Part shown: positions 51,752 to 60,697 of the stretch, piece by piece | Position numbering within the stretch: the stretch's first letter is position 1 | How the letters are laid out: each line of letters opens with the position of its first letter | Made by a program: the position numbers and the translations under genes | Source: DATARH01 sp036489765 | GTDB lineage: Bacteria; Pseudomonadota; Alphaproteobacteria; ATCC43930; CGMCC-115725 | Length of the DNA stretch: 64,000 bases | Direction: 5' to 3' | Assembly (NCBI GenBank): GCA_036489765.1 | Contig: DASXFE010000149.1 | Location: forward strand, 1-64,000 | The notes under the pieces: generated by a model | Databases searched by the model: none | What the model saw: the letters and a program-made list of their open reading frames with translations, nothing else | Told to the model about the DNA's origin: nothing

Positions 51752-54223
51752 TCAAAAACGCTTTAGCAGCCGGTCGATGTAGTCGAGCTCGATCGAGGGC
51801 CGGTCGCGCTCGCCGGAGCGGCGGCGCAGCTCGTCGAGGATCTGCCGGGTCTTCTGCATCATGTTGAAGTCGGGAATCTTGACGTTGCCCTGGTCGTAGG
51901 TGCCGCTGCTCGACAGCGGACGGCCGAGCGGGTCGCCTTCGCCCTGGTCGGGCGCATCGGCTGTCTCGCCGCCGAACCCGCCCTGGTCGCTGCCCATTTC
52001 CTGCCCAAGCTGGTCCTGGAGCTCCTTCGCATAGTCGCGCGCGCCTTGCTGAAGCTGGTCGAGCGCCTCGGTCTGCGGCGCGATCGCCTGGCCGGGCTGG
52101 TTGCCCTGGAGGGCGCCGGTCGCGTCATGCATCGAGCGTTCGGCGCGGCCGAGCGATTGCGGGATCTCGTTCGATCCCTCGCCGAGATGGCGCATGATCT
52201 CGCCGAGCTGGCGGCGGAGCCCCTCCTGCTGGTTGGCGGCGTCGCCCATGTCGTCGCCTTGCGCCGCGTCGTTCTGGTCGTCGTCGCCGCGCTGGCCCTG
52301 TTGCCCCATCTGGCCCTGTTGCCCCATCTGGCCGTCTTGGCGGTTCTGGGCGCGGAAGCTGCGGTCGAGGAGCTGCTGCTGGTGCTGCATCAGCTGCTGG
52401 AGCCCGCGCATCGTCTTTTCCGCCTGGCTCTGGCCCGGGCGCATCTGGCCCGGCTTTGCGGCGCGGAGGTTCTCGAGCATGTTCTGCAGCTGCGACAACA
52501 GCTGCCGCGCCTGCTCCTTCTGCCCGTTGCGGGCGAGTTCGCGGGCCTGGTCGATCATGCGCTGCAGGTCCTTGTCACTCAGCACGCGCGAGTTCTCGTT
52601 CGGCTGCATCGCCTGGTCGGGGTGCTGCCGCAGGTTTTGCGCCAGCGAACGCATATAGTTGTCGAGCGCCTGGTGCAGCTCGCGGGTCAGCTCGTCGATC
52701 TCGGAATCGGGCGCGTTGCGGGCGAGGGCATCCTGCAGCTTCTGCTCGAGCTCGCGGAGCTGCTGCTCGGCGAGCGAGATGTTGCCGTCCTCGATATGGA
52801 GCGCGGTGTCCCACAGGAGCCCGACCACTGCATCGCGCCCCGCCAGGCTCTCATCCGTGCGCAGCCGATGCTCGGCGACGCTGAGCGCCAGCGTGACGAG
52901 CGTGTCGTTGCGGTACATCTGAGGGAGTTTCCTGAGGTCGCCGAGGATTTCGGCGACCGGCTCGCGGGCGTTCGGGTCTTTCACCAGCTCGCGGCGCTGA
53001 TCGATGATCGCCCGCGCGACCGGATTGGTGAACGTCCGCTCCGGCAGGATCATCTTGTAGGGCACGCTGGTGCCGGTCTGGCCCTTGGCGTCGGTCGCGA
53101 CCAACCGGATCTCGACCGGCAGCCCCGCCCACGGATGCGGCGAGAGGTCGTGGTAGCTTGTCGCCGCCGCATCCTTCAGATGCAGCCCGGGCAGCGGCAG
53201 AGGCAGTTCGATGTTTCCGGCGGATGGAGCGTCGGGGCGGGTGATCACAGCCTTCGCGCCCTCGACCCCGTAATCGTCCCTCGCCTGGAAATCGAGCCGC
53301 AAGGCCGCGCGCGGCGTCGCGCTCGGCGGGTGGGAAAAGGCGATCGTCGGCGCGTTGTCGGGAATGATCTCGATCGGCCAGCGGCCGAGCGTCGCGCCGT
53401 CCTGGCTCAACGTGAGCGTCGAGCCGGCGGTCAGCGTCGTGCCGATGCGGAAATTCTGCTGATCGACCGCGTCGAATTTGTGCGCGTCCTTGTCGACCGC
53501 CAGTGTGGGCACCGCGCCGCCGCCATGCACCTGGGCGATAAGGCTGCTGCCGGTGGCGATCTTGACCGTGTCGGTGGCGCCGGCGCGGAGGAATTGCGGC
53601 GGCAGACCGGTGTAGTCGGGCGGCGTCACCCAAAGGTCGAAGCTCGCCGCGACCGCCGCCGCGCCGGGCGCGAAATTCGGCTTGAGCGCATGCGCTACCC
53701 GGTCGCTCCAGTCGGGGCCGGCGTCGATCGCGGCGATCACCAGCAGGATCGCCAGCACCGCGCGCAGCCCCCACGGGTCATGCCGGGCGAGCGCCGAATG
53801 CGGCCAGCCGATCCTGAGCCCGCGCAACGAGGCCATCACCCGCCGCTGATGCGCCGCCCACAGCGCATCGCCCTCGGGCCCGAGCACCGTGCTCGGGCGG
53901 TCGCCGAGCGCCAAGAGCGGCCGGTGCGAGAGCCCGCTCGACAATTCGATCCGCCGCCGCGCCGCCGCCGGGTCGGGCCAGGCGATCCGCCATGCTCCCC
54001 GGACCGCCGCCGCGACGACGGCCAGCGCGAACCCGATCAGCACCACCGCATGCGCCGGCCCCGGCAGGGACGGCAGCAGGTCGAACAAGGCGAGCACCAG
54101 AAACGCGCCGATCAGCCCCAGCGCCGGCCACGCCGCCGGCCACACCAGCTCCCACACCAGCGCCGCGCGAGCCAGGCGCAGTCGTGCGGTCAACAGGCGA
54201 AGCGGAGCAGGGGTGTCGCTCAT
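51752..54223 (-). CDS. TIGR02302 (DUF4175) family membrane protein
   Basis: 823 residues. Three membrane helices lie at about 23-43, 58-77 and 152-168, followed by a large periplasmic region with DLWVTPPDYTGLPPQFLRAG and a coiled-coil C-terminal half. Residues about 640-665 are Gln/Gly/Met repeats (QMGQQGQMGQQGQRGDD). The family is uncharacterised, restricted largely to alphaproteobacteria, and normally sits after lysA, as here. It overlaps the lysA stop by four bases. An envelope role is a guess. Confidence 0.88.
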   Translation of the reverse strand: MSDTPAPLRLLTARLRLARAALVWELVWPAAWPALGLIGAFLVLALFDLLPSLPGPAHAVVLIGFALAVVAAAVRGAWRIAWPDPAAARRRIELSSGLSHRPLLALGDRPSTVLGPEGDALWAAHQRRVMASLRGLRIGWPHSALARHDPWGLRAVLAILLVIAAIDAGPDWSDRVAHALKPNFAPGAAAVAASFDLWVTPPDYTGLPPQFLRAGATDTVKIATGSSLIAQVHGGGAVPTLAVDKDAHKFDAVDQQNFRIGTTLTAGSTLTLSQDGATLGRWPIEIIPDNAPTIAFSHPPSATPRAALRLDFQARDDYGVEGAKAVITRPDAPSAGNIELPLPLPGLHLKDAAATSYHDLSPHPWAGLPVEIRLVATDAKGQTGTSVPYKMILPERTFTNPVARAIIDQRRELVKDPNAREPVAEILGDLRKLPQMYRNDTLVTLALSVAEHRLRTDESLAGRDAVVGLLWDTALHIEDGNISLAEQQLRELEQKLQDALARNAPDSEIDELTRELHQALDNYMRSLAQNLRQHPDQAMQPNENSRVLSDKDLQRMIDQARELARNGQKEQARQLLSQLQNMLENLRAAKPGQMRPGQSQAEKTMRGLQQLMQHQQQLLDRSFRAQNRQDGQMGQQGQMGQQGQRGDDDQNDAAQGDDMGDAANQQEGLRRQLGEIMRHLGEGSNEIPQSLGRAERSMHDATGALQGNQPGQAIAPQTEALDQLQQGARDYAKELQDQLGQEMGSDQGGFGGETADAPDQGEGDPLGRPLSSSGTYDQGNVKIPDFNMMQKTRQILDELRRRSGERDRPSIELDYIDRLLKRF

Positions 54224-55503
54224 CGCCCGAGCCAGTCCGGAACCGTGTCGAGCGCCAGCATCTCGTCGTGGCTCGGCCGCGCGCGGATCACGTCGAACCG
54301 CTCGCCCGACACCAGCACCTCCGGCACCAGCGGCCGTGTGTTGTAGGTCGAGGCCATCACCGCACCGTAAGCGCCGGCAGTCCGGAAGGCCACGAGATCG
54401 CCTTCCCCGAGCGGCGGCAGCTCATGCTTTGCGTGTTCTTTTACCTCGAACGTGTCGGTGCTCTCGCAAACCGGGCCGACGACGGTCGCCGGCGCCGGCG
54501 TCGCGTTCTCGCCCGGCTCCTGCACCGGCACGATGCCGTGGAACGCCTGGTAGAGGGCAGGGCGGATCAGATCGTTCATCGCCGCGTCCAAGACGATGAC
54601 GGGGTCGCCCGAACTCTCCTTGACGTATTCGACCGAGGAGACGAGCACGCCGCCCGCCCCAACCAGATACCGCCCCGGCTCGAACGCCAGCTCAAGGTCC
54701 AACGAGCCCAGCACCTCCCCGACCGCCGCCGCGTATTCCGCCGGTGTCGCCGCCGCGTCGCCGTCCTCGTAGGGAATGGTCAGTCCGCCGCCGAGATCGG
54801 CGCGCCGCACCGGCAACCCTTCGCGGCGCAGCTCCCGCACGAGTCCGGCGATCCGCTCGAAGGTCTCGCGGCTTGGCCCGATCTCTTTGATCTTCGAGCC
54901 GATATGGACGGCGAGCCCGACCGGCTCGATCCCCGGCAGGTCGGCGGCAAGTCGATAGACGGTGACCGCATCTTCATGGGGGATGCCGAATTTGTCGCCT
55001 TTGCGGCCGGTCGAAATGTGGTCGCCGCTGCCGACGTCGACATCGGGGTTGATCCGGATCGCGACCCGCGCCGTCTTGCCTTGCGCCGCCGCGACCGCGC
55101 TCAGCCGGCGCAATTCGGGCACCGACTCGACATTGATCTGGTGGATGCCGCTCGCCACTGCGAAGTCGAGCTCGGCCCGGGCCTTGCCGACCCCGGAAAA
55201 GACAATCTTGTCCGCCGGAATGCCGGCGGCGAGCGCGCGGCGCAATTCGCCCTCGGACACGATGTCGGCGCCGGCGCCGAGCCTGGCGAAGATCCGCAGC
55301 ACGGCAAGGTTGGAGTTGGCCTTGACCGCATAGCAGATCAGCGGGTCGAGGGGCGCCAGCGCACCGGCGAGAGCGCGGTACCGGGACTCGAGCGACGCCG
55401 CCGAATAGAGGTAGAACGGCGTCCCGACCGCCTCGGCAATCCGGGCTATGGGCACGTGCTCGGCGTGGAGCGCGCCGCCGCGGTAGGCGAAGGCGTCACT
55501 CAC
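54220..55503 (-). CDS. lysA: Diaminopimelate decarboxylase
   Basis: 427 residues. It converts meso-diaminopimelate to lysine with PLP. The PLP lysine is in ICYAVKANSNLAVLRIFA, followed by GADIVSEGELRRAL, the HIGSKIKEIGP loop, GGGLTIPYEDG, and EPGRYLVGAGGVLV. The GTG at 55503 (VSDAFAYRGG) was chosen; it overlaps the lptM stop, and the longer reading covers lptM. The gene joins argH, lptM and TIGR02302 in one run. Confidence 0.95.
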   Translation of the reverse strand: MSDAFAYRGGALHAEHVPIARIAEAVGTPFYLYSAASLESRYRALAGALAPLDPLICYAVKANSNLAVLRIFARLGAGADIVSEGELRRALAAGIPADKIVFSGVGKARAELDFAVASGIHQINVESVPELRRLSAVAAAQGKTARVAIRINPDVDVGSGDHISTGRKGDKFGIPHEDAVTVYRLAADLPGIEPVGLAVHIGSKIKEIGPSRETFERIAGLVRELRREGLPVRRADLGGGLTIPYEDGDAAATPAEYAAAVGEVLGSLDLELAFEPGRYLVGAGGVLVSSVEYVKESSGDPVIVLDAAMNDLIRPALYQAFHGIVPVQEPGENATPAPATVVGPVCESTDTFEVKEHAKHELPPLGEGDLVAFRTAGAYGAVMASTYNTRPLVPEVLVSGERFDVIRARPSHDEMLALDTVPDWLGR

Positions 55504-55636
55504 TCGGGTAATTCCGCGGATAGGTGTGGGGCTCGCCCGGCGGCGGCTGCGGGTCGCCCTTTTTGCCGCAGGCGGCGACCAGCAGGACGAGAGCCATCGC
55601 AAGGATCGCCGGCGACAGGCGGCGGAGCGCGTTCAT
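55496..55636 (-). CDS. lptM: LptM-like small lipoprotein
   Basis: 46 residues. A signal peptide ends in the lipobox LVAAC, so Cys23 would be lipidated; the mature part CGKKGDPQPPPGE is the signature of LptM (formerly YifL), which helps the LPS translocon LptD mature by assisting disulfide formation. It overlaps argH (ATGA) upstream and lysA downstream. Too short for many gene finders. Confidence 0.88.
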   Translation of the reverse strand: MNALRRLSPAILAMALVLLVAACGKKGDPQPPPGEPHTYPRNYPSE

Positions 55637-57060
55637 GACAGAAACCTTTCCCGCGCGGCGCGGATCTGGGCGCGCACGCGCGACGGCGCGGTGCCGCCAT
55701 AGCTCGCCCGGCTTTCGACCGAGCGGTCGAGCGTGATCGTATCGAAGACGGCGTCGGTAATGAGGGGCTCGATCGCCTGCATCTCGCGCAGCGGCAGTTC
55801 CTCCAGCGTGCAGCCTCGCTTCTCGGCGGCCTTGACGATCGCGCCGGTGATGTGGTGGGCGCGGCGGAACGGCAGCCCCAACGCGCGCACCAGCCAGTCG
55901 GCGAGGTCGGTCGCAGTGCTGTAGCCGCGCCCGGCGGCGGCGCGCAGCCGCTCGCGGTTGGGGCGCATGTCGCGCACCATCCCGGCGATCGCGGCGAGGC
56001 ATAGTTCGAGCGCGTCGGCCGCCTCGAACACCGGCACCTTGTCTTCCTGCATATCCTTTTGATAGGCGAGCGGCAGGCCTTTCATCACGGTCAGCAGCGA
56101 GACCAGCGAGCCGTTGAGCCGCCCGGTCTTGGCGCGCACGAGCTCGGCGGCGTCCGGGTTGCGCTTTTGCGGCATGATCGAGCTGCCGGTCGTGAACGCG
56201 TCGCTCAGCGCGATGTAGCCGTACCCGTCGCTCGCCCACAGCACGATCTCCTCGGCCATGCGCGACAGATGCGTGCCGCACAGCGACGCGGCGCCCAGGA
56301 ACTCGATCGCGAAATCCCGGTCCGACACCGCATCGAGCGAATTCGCCGCCGGCCGGTCGAAGCCGAGCGCGGCCGAGGTCGCCTCGCGGTCGATCGGGAA
56401 CGCGGTGCCGGCAAGCGCTGCGGCGCCGAGCGGATTTTCGTTGAGCCGCCGCCGGCAATCGGCAAACCGGCCGCGGTCGCGCCCCAGCATCTCGACATAG
56501 GCCAGGAGGTGGTGGCCGAAGGTCACCGGCTGCGCGATCTGCAGATGGGTGAAGCCGGGCATCACGGCGTCGGCATGCGCCTCGGCCTGGTCGATGAGGG
56601 CGGCCTGCGTGTCTCTCAGTGCCGCTTCGGCACGGTCGATCGCGTCGCGCACCCAGAGCCGGAAATCCAGCGCGACCTGGTCGTTGCGCGAGCGCGCCGT
56701 GTGCAGCCTCCCCGCCGCCGGCCCGATCAACTCGGCAAGCCGCGCCTCGATATTGAGGTGGATGTCCTCGTTTTCCTCGCGGAAGACAAACTCGCCCCGC
56801 TCGATCTCCTCGCGGATCTGCTCCAGCCCCTTCGCGATCGCGGCGCCATCCTCGGCCGCGACGATCTTCTGCGCGACCAGCATGCGGCAATGCGCCAGCG
56901 ACCCCCTGATGTCTTCGGCGTATAAGCGCCTGTCGAAATCGATCGAGACGTTGATGGCGCGCATGATCGCGGCAGGGCCGGCGGCGAAACGGCCGCCCCA
57001 CATCGCGTTGGCCGGAGGGTCGGGATGACCCTCGGTCAGCTCCGGCTTTTCGCGGGCCAT
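55633..57060 (-). CDS. argH: Argininosuccinate lyase
   Basis: 475 residues. Final step of arginine synthesis: splits argininosuccinate into arginine and fumarate. MWGGRFAAGPA opens the core, HTARSRNDQVALDFRLW holds one active-site block, and the fumarase-family signature GSSIMPQKRNPDAAEL is intact. The start used (MAREKPELTEGHP) has GAGGAG about 12 bases upstream and overlaps the divergent tlpA gene by 36 bases; a later ATG at 57003 (MWGGRF) would avoid the overlap but has no clear ribosome site. Confidence 0.94.
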   Translation of the reverse strand: MAREKPELTEGHPDPPANAMWGGRFAAGPAAIMRAINVSIDFDRRLYAEDIRGSLAHCRMLVAQKIVAAEDGAAIAKGLEQIREEIERGEFVFREENEDIHLNIEARLAELIGPAAGRLHTARSRNDQVALDFRLWVRDAIDRAEAALRDTQAALIDQAEAHADAVMPGFTHLQIAQPVTFGHHLLAYVEMLGRDRGRFADCRRRLNENPLGAAALAGTAFPIDREATSAALGFDRPAANSLDAVSDRDFAIEFLGAASLCGTHLSRMAEEIVLWASDGYGYIALSDAFTTGSSIMPQKRNPDAAELVRAKTGRLNGSLVSLLTVMKGLPLAYQKDMQEDKVPVFEAADALELCLAAIAGMVRDMRPNRERLRAAAGRGYSTATDLADWLVRALGLPFRRAHHITGAIVKAAEKRGCTLEELPLREMQAIEPLITDAVFDTITLDRSVESRASYGGTAPSRVRAQIRAARERFLS

Positions 57061-57579
57061 GCGGCGGTTGCGCTCCTCGTCGCCTTGTCGGCTGGCGCCG
57101 CCCTGGCCCAGTCCGATGACATCAAGCTCGGCGAGTTTATCGCTGAGAGCCCGCCGCAGCCAGCACCGGCGATCTCGTTCACCGACATGGCCGGACATGC
57201 CGTCTCGCTGGCCGATTTCAAGGGAAGCGCGACGCTCGTCAATCTGTGGGCGACGTGGTGCCAGCCGTGCCTCAAGGAGATGCCGTCGCTCATCCGCTTC
57301 CAGGTGAAGGAGGGCACCGCGCTCAAGGTCATCGCGCTCTCCGAGGACATCGGCGGCGGCGACAAGGTCAAGGCCTTTGTCGACAAGCACGACCTCGGCA
57401 AATTACCGATCTACCTCGACCCGAAGAGTGCGGCCCTGCACGCGTTCGAATTGCGCGGCCTGCCGACCAGCGTCCTCGTCGGCAAGGACGGCAAGGTGCT
57501 CGGCAAGATCGAGGGCGAGGCGGATTGGGACAGCGACAAGATCGCCGCCGCGATCAAACCCCTGCTGCCCCCCAACTGA
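57025..57579 (+). CDS. tlpA: TlpA-like thiol:disulfide reductase
   Basis: 184 residues. A signal or anchor (LFAGHAAVALLVALSAGAAL, ending ALAQ) precedes a thioredoxin-fold domain with the redox motif WCQPC at residues 78-82 and the cis-proline region RGLPTSVLVGKDG. It should keep periplasmic cysteines reduced, for example in cytochrome c or oxidase maturation. GGAGG is 7 bases before the ATG. Divergent from argH, as I remember for many alphaproteobacteria. Confidence 0.92.
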   Translation: MTLGQLRLFAGHAAVALLVALSAGAALAQSDDIKLGEFIAESPPQPAPAISFTDMAGHAVSLADFKGSATLVNLWATWCQPCLKEMPSLIRFQVKEGTALKVIALSEDIGGGDKVKAFVDKHDLGKLPIYLDPKSAALHAFELRGLPTSVLVGKDGKVLGKIEGEADWDSDKIAAAIKPLLPPN

Positions 57580-57580
57580 T

Positions 57581-58243
57581 TTACGACGGGCCGAGCCGCG
57601 ACACGAGGAACCGCCCGGCGCGCGTCAGGCCGTCCTGGTCGATCGAGTGCCCCATGCCGGGGCAGGACAAGGTCTCGACCGGCACGTCGTTCTCTTTCAG
57701 GGCCGCCTCGGCATTGGCTAGCGAGTCGTAGGGCACGACGGGATCGTCGGTGCCGTGCACGAGCAGCACCGGCGGGCGCGAGCGGATCTCGGTCTTGAGC
57801 AATTCGCGCCCGATCAGCCGCCCGGAAAACCCGACAATCCCGGCAAACGCCTTCGCGCGCCGGAACCCGACGTAGAGTGACATCATCGTCCCTTGCGAGA
57901 AGCCGACGAGGGCGGCCTGGCTCTCGTCGAGCCCGCGCGACGAGAGCGCCTCGTCGATGAACGCGTCGAGGACCGGCGCCGACGCCTTTACCCCCGCGAG
58001 CACAGTCCCCGGCGAGCGGTCCTGCACGCTGAACCACTGATAGCCATAGGGCGCCATGTCGCACGGAAACGGCGCATTCGGCGACACGAACTCGGCATCG
58101 GGCAGGGCCGGCGCCCAGTACGGCGCGAGCCCGATCAGATCATTCCCGTCGGCCCCCAGCCCGTGCAACAGGATCACCAGCTTCGCCGCCTTCCCGCCAT
58201 TCGCGGGTGGATGCGACGGCCCGGAAAGCTGCATGCCGATCAT
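57581..58243 (-). CDS. Carboxylesterase/phospholipase-type alpha/beta hydrolase
   Basis: 220 residues, phospholipase/carboxylesterase family (YpfH/Est-like). LVILLHGLGADGNDLIGL gives the oxyanion region, the nucleophile serine is in LVGFSQGTMMSLY, and the acid and base are in HGTDDPVVPYDS and CPGMGHSIDQDGL. It hydrolyses short esters or lysophospholipids; substrate unknown. The ATG at 58243 (MIGMQLSGP) was chosen over 58276. It converges with tlpA, one base apart. Confidence 0.9.
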   Translation of the reverse strand: MIGMQLSGPSHPPANGGKAAKLVILLHGLGADGNDLIGLAPYWAPALPDAEFVSPNAPFPCDMAPYGYQWFSVQDRSPGTVLAGVKASAPVLDAFIDEALSSRGLDESQAALVGFSQGTMMSLYVGFRRAKAFAGIVGFSGRLIGRELLKTEIRSRPPVLLVHGTDDPVVPYDSLANAEAALKENDVPVETLSCPGMGHSIDQDGLTRAGRFLVSRLGPS

Positions 58244-58345
58244 CTCGGGTCTCCTGAAACGGTGCCGCACAGGCATAGCCGATCGGAGCAGGTGGTGTCA
58301 CGAAGGGCGGAAAATATCTTCCGGCAATCGGGACAGGCACGCGCT

Positions 58346-58735
58346 ATGGTCGTGGCAATTATGGAGCCGCTATCCGCAGCCGACGTTGAAATCGATTTGG
58401 ACGATGGTGCGTGCGAGGGCGTGATCGTATCCGGCAAGATCGTCATGCCTTTTGGCACTTTGATCCTGATGGCCGTGGTCGAACGTTTCGATGATGAACT
58501 TGTGCTTTCGGGGCTCCATATGCACGGAGAGAATCTGCGCCCAAACGCGCTCGGGACGGCGCGACTGAGGCAGGTTGCTCTCGCTGTCGCGGAGAGACTG
58601 GATGTCAAAGCTATCACCATTGGTGGAGCGGCTCGTACAACGGGGGCAGGGTACGCGTGGTGCGGGAGGAAGGGTTCCTCGTCCCATCCGGTTCGCCCGC
58701 CCGCTATCGTCTCAGCGCTGAAGCCGGTTTCGTGA
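58346..58735 (+). CDS. Unknown protein, about 129 residues
   Basis: I do not recognise a family. The ordered part, MEPLSAADVEIDLDDGAC to AERLDVKAITIGGAART (about 100 residues), reads like a compact beta-rich fold with IVMPFGTLILMAVVERFDD and LVLSGLHMHGENLRPNALG. The last 25 residues are low in order and overlap the next open frame by 79 bases, so a frameshift may separate two parts of one gene. No good ribosome site is visible. Composition is slightly less GC-rich than neighbours. Confidence 0.5.
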   Translation: MVVAIMEPLSAADVEIDLDDGACEGVIVSGKIVMPFGTLILMAVVERFDDELVLSGLHMHGENLRPNALGTARLRQVALAVAERLDVKAITIGGAARTTGAGYAWCGRKGSSSHPVRPPAIVSALKPVS

Positions 58736-58956
58736 GGTCGGTATTTGCCGCCCGGATCCTGGCTCGGCGGCATGTCCGCATTGCCGTCGCGAAAGAAGCC
58801 GTCGAGCGCCTGCTCGTCCGCGGGGACGCCGTGGTGGATGTGCCGATGGTCGAGGATACCGAGGTGTTCGAGCGTGAGCTTGCCGATTTGCACGTCCGCG
58901 CCGAAGGGGTCGAGGCCGAATTGGTGACCGCCGACGAGCGCTCGGAGCGGCGATAG
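58657..58956 (+). CDS. Unknown protein or frameshifted continuation, 99 residues
   Basis: Starts with GTG GTG and reads VREEGFLVPSGSPARYRLS, then FAARILARRHVRIAVAKEAV and a charged C-terminus. Codon third positions are GC-rich on this strand, which supports coding. It ends 5 bases before gluQ. It may be an independent gene, or the true tail of the preceding ORF after a -1 or +1 shift near 58650-58735. No family recognised. The opposite strand is also open but its translation looks artificial. Confidence 0.4.
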   Translation: MVREEGFLVPSGSPARYRLSAEAGFVRSVFAARILARRHVRIAVAKEAVERLLVRGDAVVDVPMVEDTEVFERELADLHVRAEGVEAELVTADERSERR

Positions 58957-58961
58957 CCGAA

Positions 58962-59843
58962 TTGCCCGATCCCGTCGTCGCCCGTTTCGCGCCGAGCCCG
59001 ACCGGGTATCTGCATCTCGGGCATGCTCGGTCGGCCTTCGAGGGGTGGCGGGCGGCGCGCGAGGGTGGCGGGAGGTTTCTCGTTCGGCTCGAGGACATCG
59101 ACCGGGGGCGGTGCCGGGCGGAGTTTGCCGCGGCAATCCTTGAGGATCTGGACTGGCTCGGGCTCGGGTGGGACGGGGCGGTCCGGCGGCAATCCGCGCA
59201 TCTCGGCGATTACCGGGCGGCGCTGGACCGGCTTGAGGCGATGGGGCTGTTGTATCCCTGTTTCTGCACGCGGCGGGATATCCAGGCCGAGATCGCGTGG
59301 GCCGGCGGGGCGCCGCAGGGAGAACTGGGGGCGCCCTATCCCGGAATGTGCCGGCACCTTTCCGCGGAAGAAAGGGCGGAACGGCTGGCGGCGGCGAAGG
59401 ACTGCGCGCTGCGGCTCGATGTTGCGGCGGCGGTGGCGCGGACGGGGCCGCTCGATTGGGTCGAGGGCGAGGGGCGGGCGCAGGTCGATCCGGCCACGCT
59501 CGGCGATGTCGTGCTGGCGCGGAAAGAGTTTCCGGCGAGCTATCACCTGGCGGTCACGGTCGACGACGCGCTGCAAGGGGTGACGCTGGTGACGCGCGGG
59601 GTCGACCTGTTCGAGGCGACGGCGATCCATCGGCTGCTGCAGGAATTGCTCAGGTTGCCGGCGCCGCGTTATCGCCACCACTCGCTCGTGACCGATGCCG
59701 CCGGCCGGCGGCTGGCGAAACGCGACCATGCGGCGACGATCCGGTCGCTGCGCGAAGCCGGGAAGACGGCAGCGGAAGTCATCGAGCTGGCACAGGGGCA
59801 GCTCCCTCTCCGCCTATTCGGGGGGAGAAGGAATTCTTCTTAA
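58962..59843 (+). CDS. gluQ: Glutamyl-Q tRNA(Asp) synthetase
   Basis: 293 residues, lacking the anticodon-binding domain of full GluRS. FAPSPTGYLHLGHARSAF carries the HIGH-like motif; the zinc ligands are in YPCFCTRRDI and YPGMCRHL; the KMSKS-like motif is RRLAKRDHA. It attaches glutamate to queuosine 34 of tRNA(Asp). A TTG start (MPDPVVARFAP) is used because no ATG fits. The last residues (LPLRLFGGRRNSS) lie in a CTCCCTCTCC/GGGGGGAGAAG palindrome and may be repeat-derived. Confidence 0.93.
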   Translation: MPDPVVARFAPSPTGYLHLGHARSAFEGWRAAREGGGRFLVRLEDIDRGRCRAEFAAAILEDLDWLGLGWDGAVRRQSAHLGDYRAALDRLEAMGLLYPCFCTRRDIQAEIAWAGGAPQGELGAPYPGMCRHLSAEERAERLAAAKDCALRLDVAAAVARTGPLDWVEGEGRAQVDPATLGDVVLARKEFPASYHLAVTVDDALQGVTLVTRGVDLFEATAIHRLLQELLRLPAPRYRHHSLVTDAAGRRLAKRDHAATIRSLREAGKTAAEVIELAQGQLPLRLFGGRRNSS

Positions 59844-60691
59844 TCCATCGGGCGGTGAAGCCCGTTGGCGACGTCGAGATAGCCGGGTTCGTCGGGCTTT
59901 AGCAGGCCGTGGCGGAGGGCGAAATCGAGGATCACGAGGTTGACGTTGAACTTGAAGTCATCGGTCGTGCGGATGCGCTCGAGCACGGTGTCGACCGGCA
60001 TCAATTCGAACCGCACGATCTCGCCGTCGCGGTTGTGCGGGGTGAAGTCGGGCGGTACGGCGAGGTCGTAGACGAACATTACGTCGTCGCGGATGCCGGT
60101 CCGGGTTTCCATGCGATAGCTCATCGCCCCGACCGGGATCGCGCGGGCGATGACACCGAGCGGGATCGCCGCCTCTTCGTCGGCTTCCTTGACGAGGGTC
60201 GCGTGCGCGCCGTGCCCGTTGCCGATGCCGCCGGCGACGAGGTTGTCGAGCTTGTTGGGGTCGACGCGCTTGTCGGGGGCGCGCTGGCCGATCCATAGCG
60301 ACAGCCGGCCGCCGCCGTCGCGATAGCCATTGAGGTGGACGCCATAGGCGCGCACGCCGAAAAACGGCACCGCGCCCCGATCGACGCGAAAGATCGGCTT
60401 GTCGCCCCAGCGCGCCATGACGTCGAACGTCTCGTTGCGCACCTTCGGCACGCGCCCGTCGGCGACGAGCGCCTCGACGACCTCGTCGACGGCCGCGCTG
60501 ATCGCGTCGGCGCCGCCGGTCGCGCGCAGCACGATGCGCTCGGCCTCGACGCCGAATACCTTGGGAAACCGGGCCAGCACCGCGGCGTTGTCTCGCCGCA
60601 CCCAGCCGACCCGCGTCTCGCCCGCGACGAGCGGCACCACCCGCGCCGGATCGTAGTTGTTGCAACGGGCGATGTGGTCGGCGAAGGACAT
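59840..60691 (-). CDS. DUF4743-type Nudix hydrolase
   Basis: 283 residues. An N-terminal DUF4743 region (IARCNNYDPARVVPLVAGE, VGWVRRDNAAVLARFP) precedes a Nudix-like domain; LDNLVAGGIGNGHGAHATLV and KEADEEAAIPLGV make up a Nudix box with the REUxEE glutamates partly altered (KEADEE). Family relatives, TPK1-like, act on thiamine diphosphate derivatives in eukaryotes. It overlaps the end of gluQ by four bases (convergent). Confidence 0.85.
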   Translation of the reverse strand: MSFADHIARCNNYDPARVVPLVAGETRVGWVRRDNAAVLARFPKVFGVEAERIVLRATGGADAISAAVDEVVEALVADGRVPKVRNETFDVMARWGDKPIFRVDRGAVPFFGVRAYGVHLNGYRDGGGRLSLWIGQRAPDKRVDPNKLDNLVAGGIGNGHGAHATLVKEADEEAAIPLGVIARAIPVGAMSYRMETRTGIRDDVMFVYDLAVPPDFTPHNRDGEIVRFELMPVDTVLERIRTTDDFKFNVNLVILDFALRHGLLKPDEPGYLDVANGLHRPMD

Positions 60692-60697
60692 AAACGC

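Noticed and set aside
58240..59136. A minus-strand open frame through 58.2-59.1 kb
   Set aside because: Low-order Pro/Arg/Ser-rich translation that overlaps gluQ and the plus-strand ORFs with better third-position bias.
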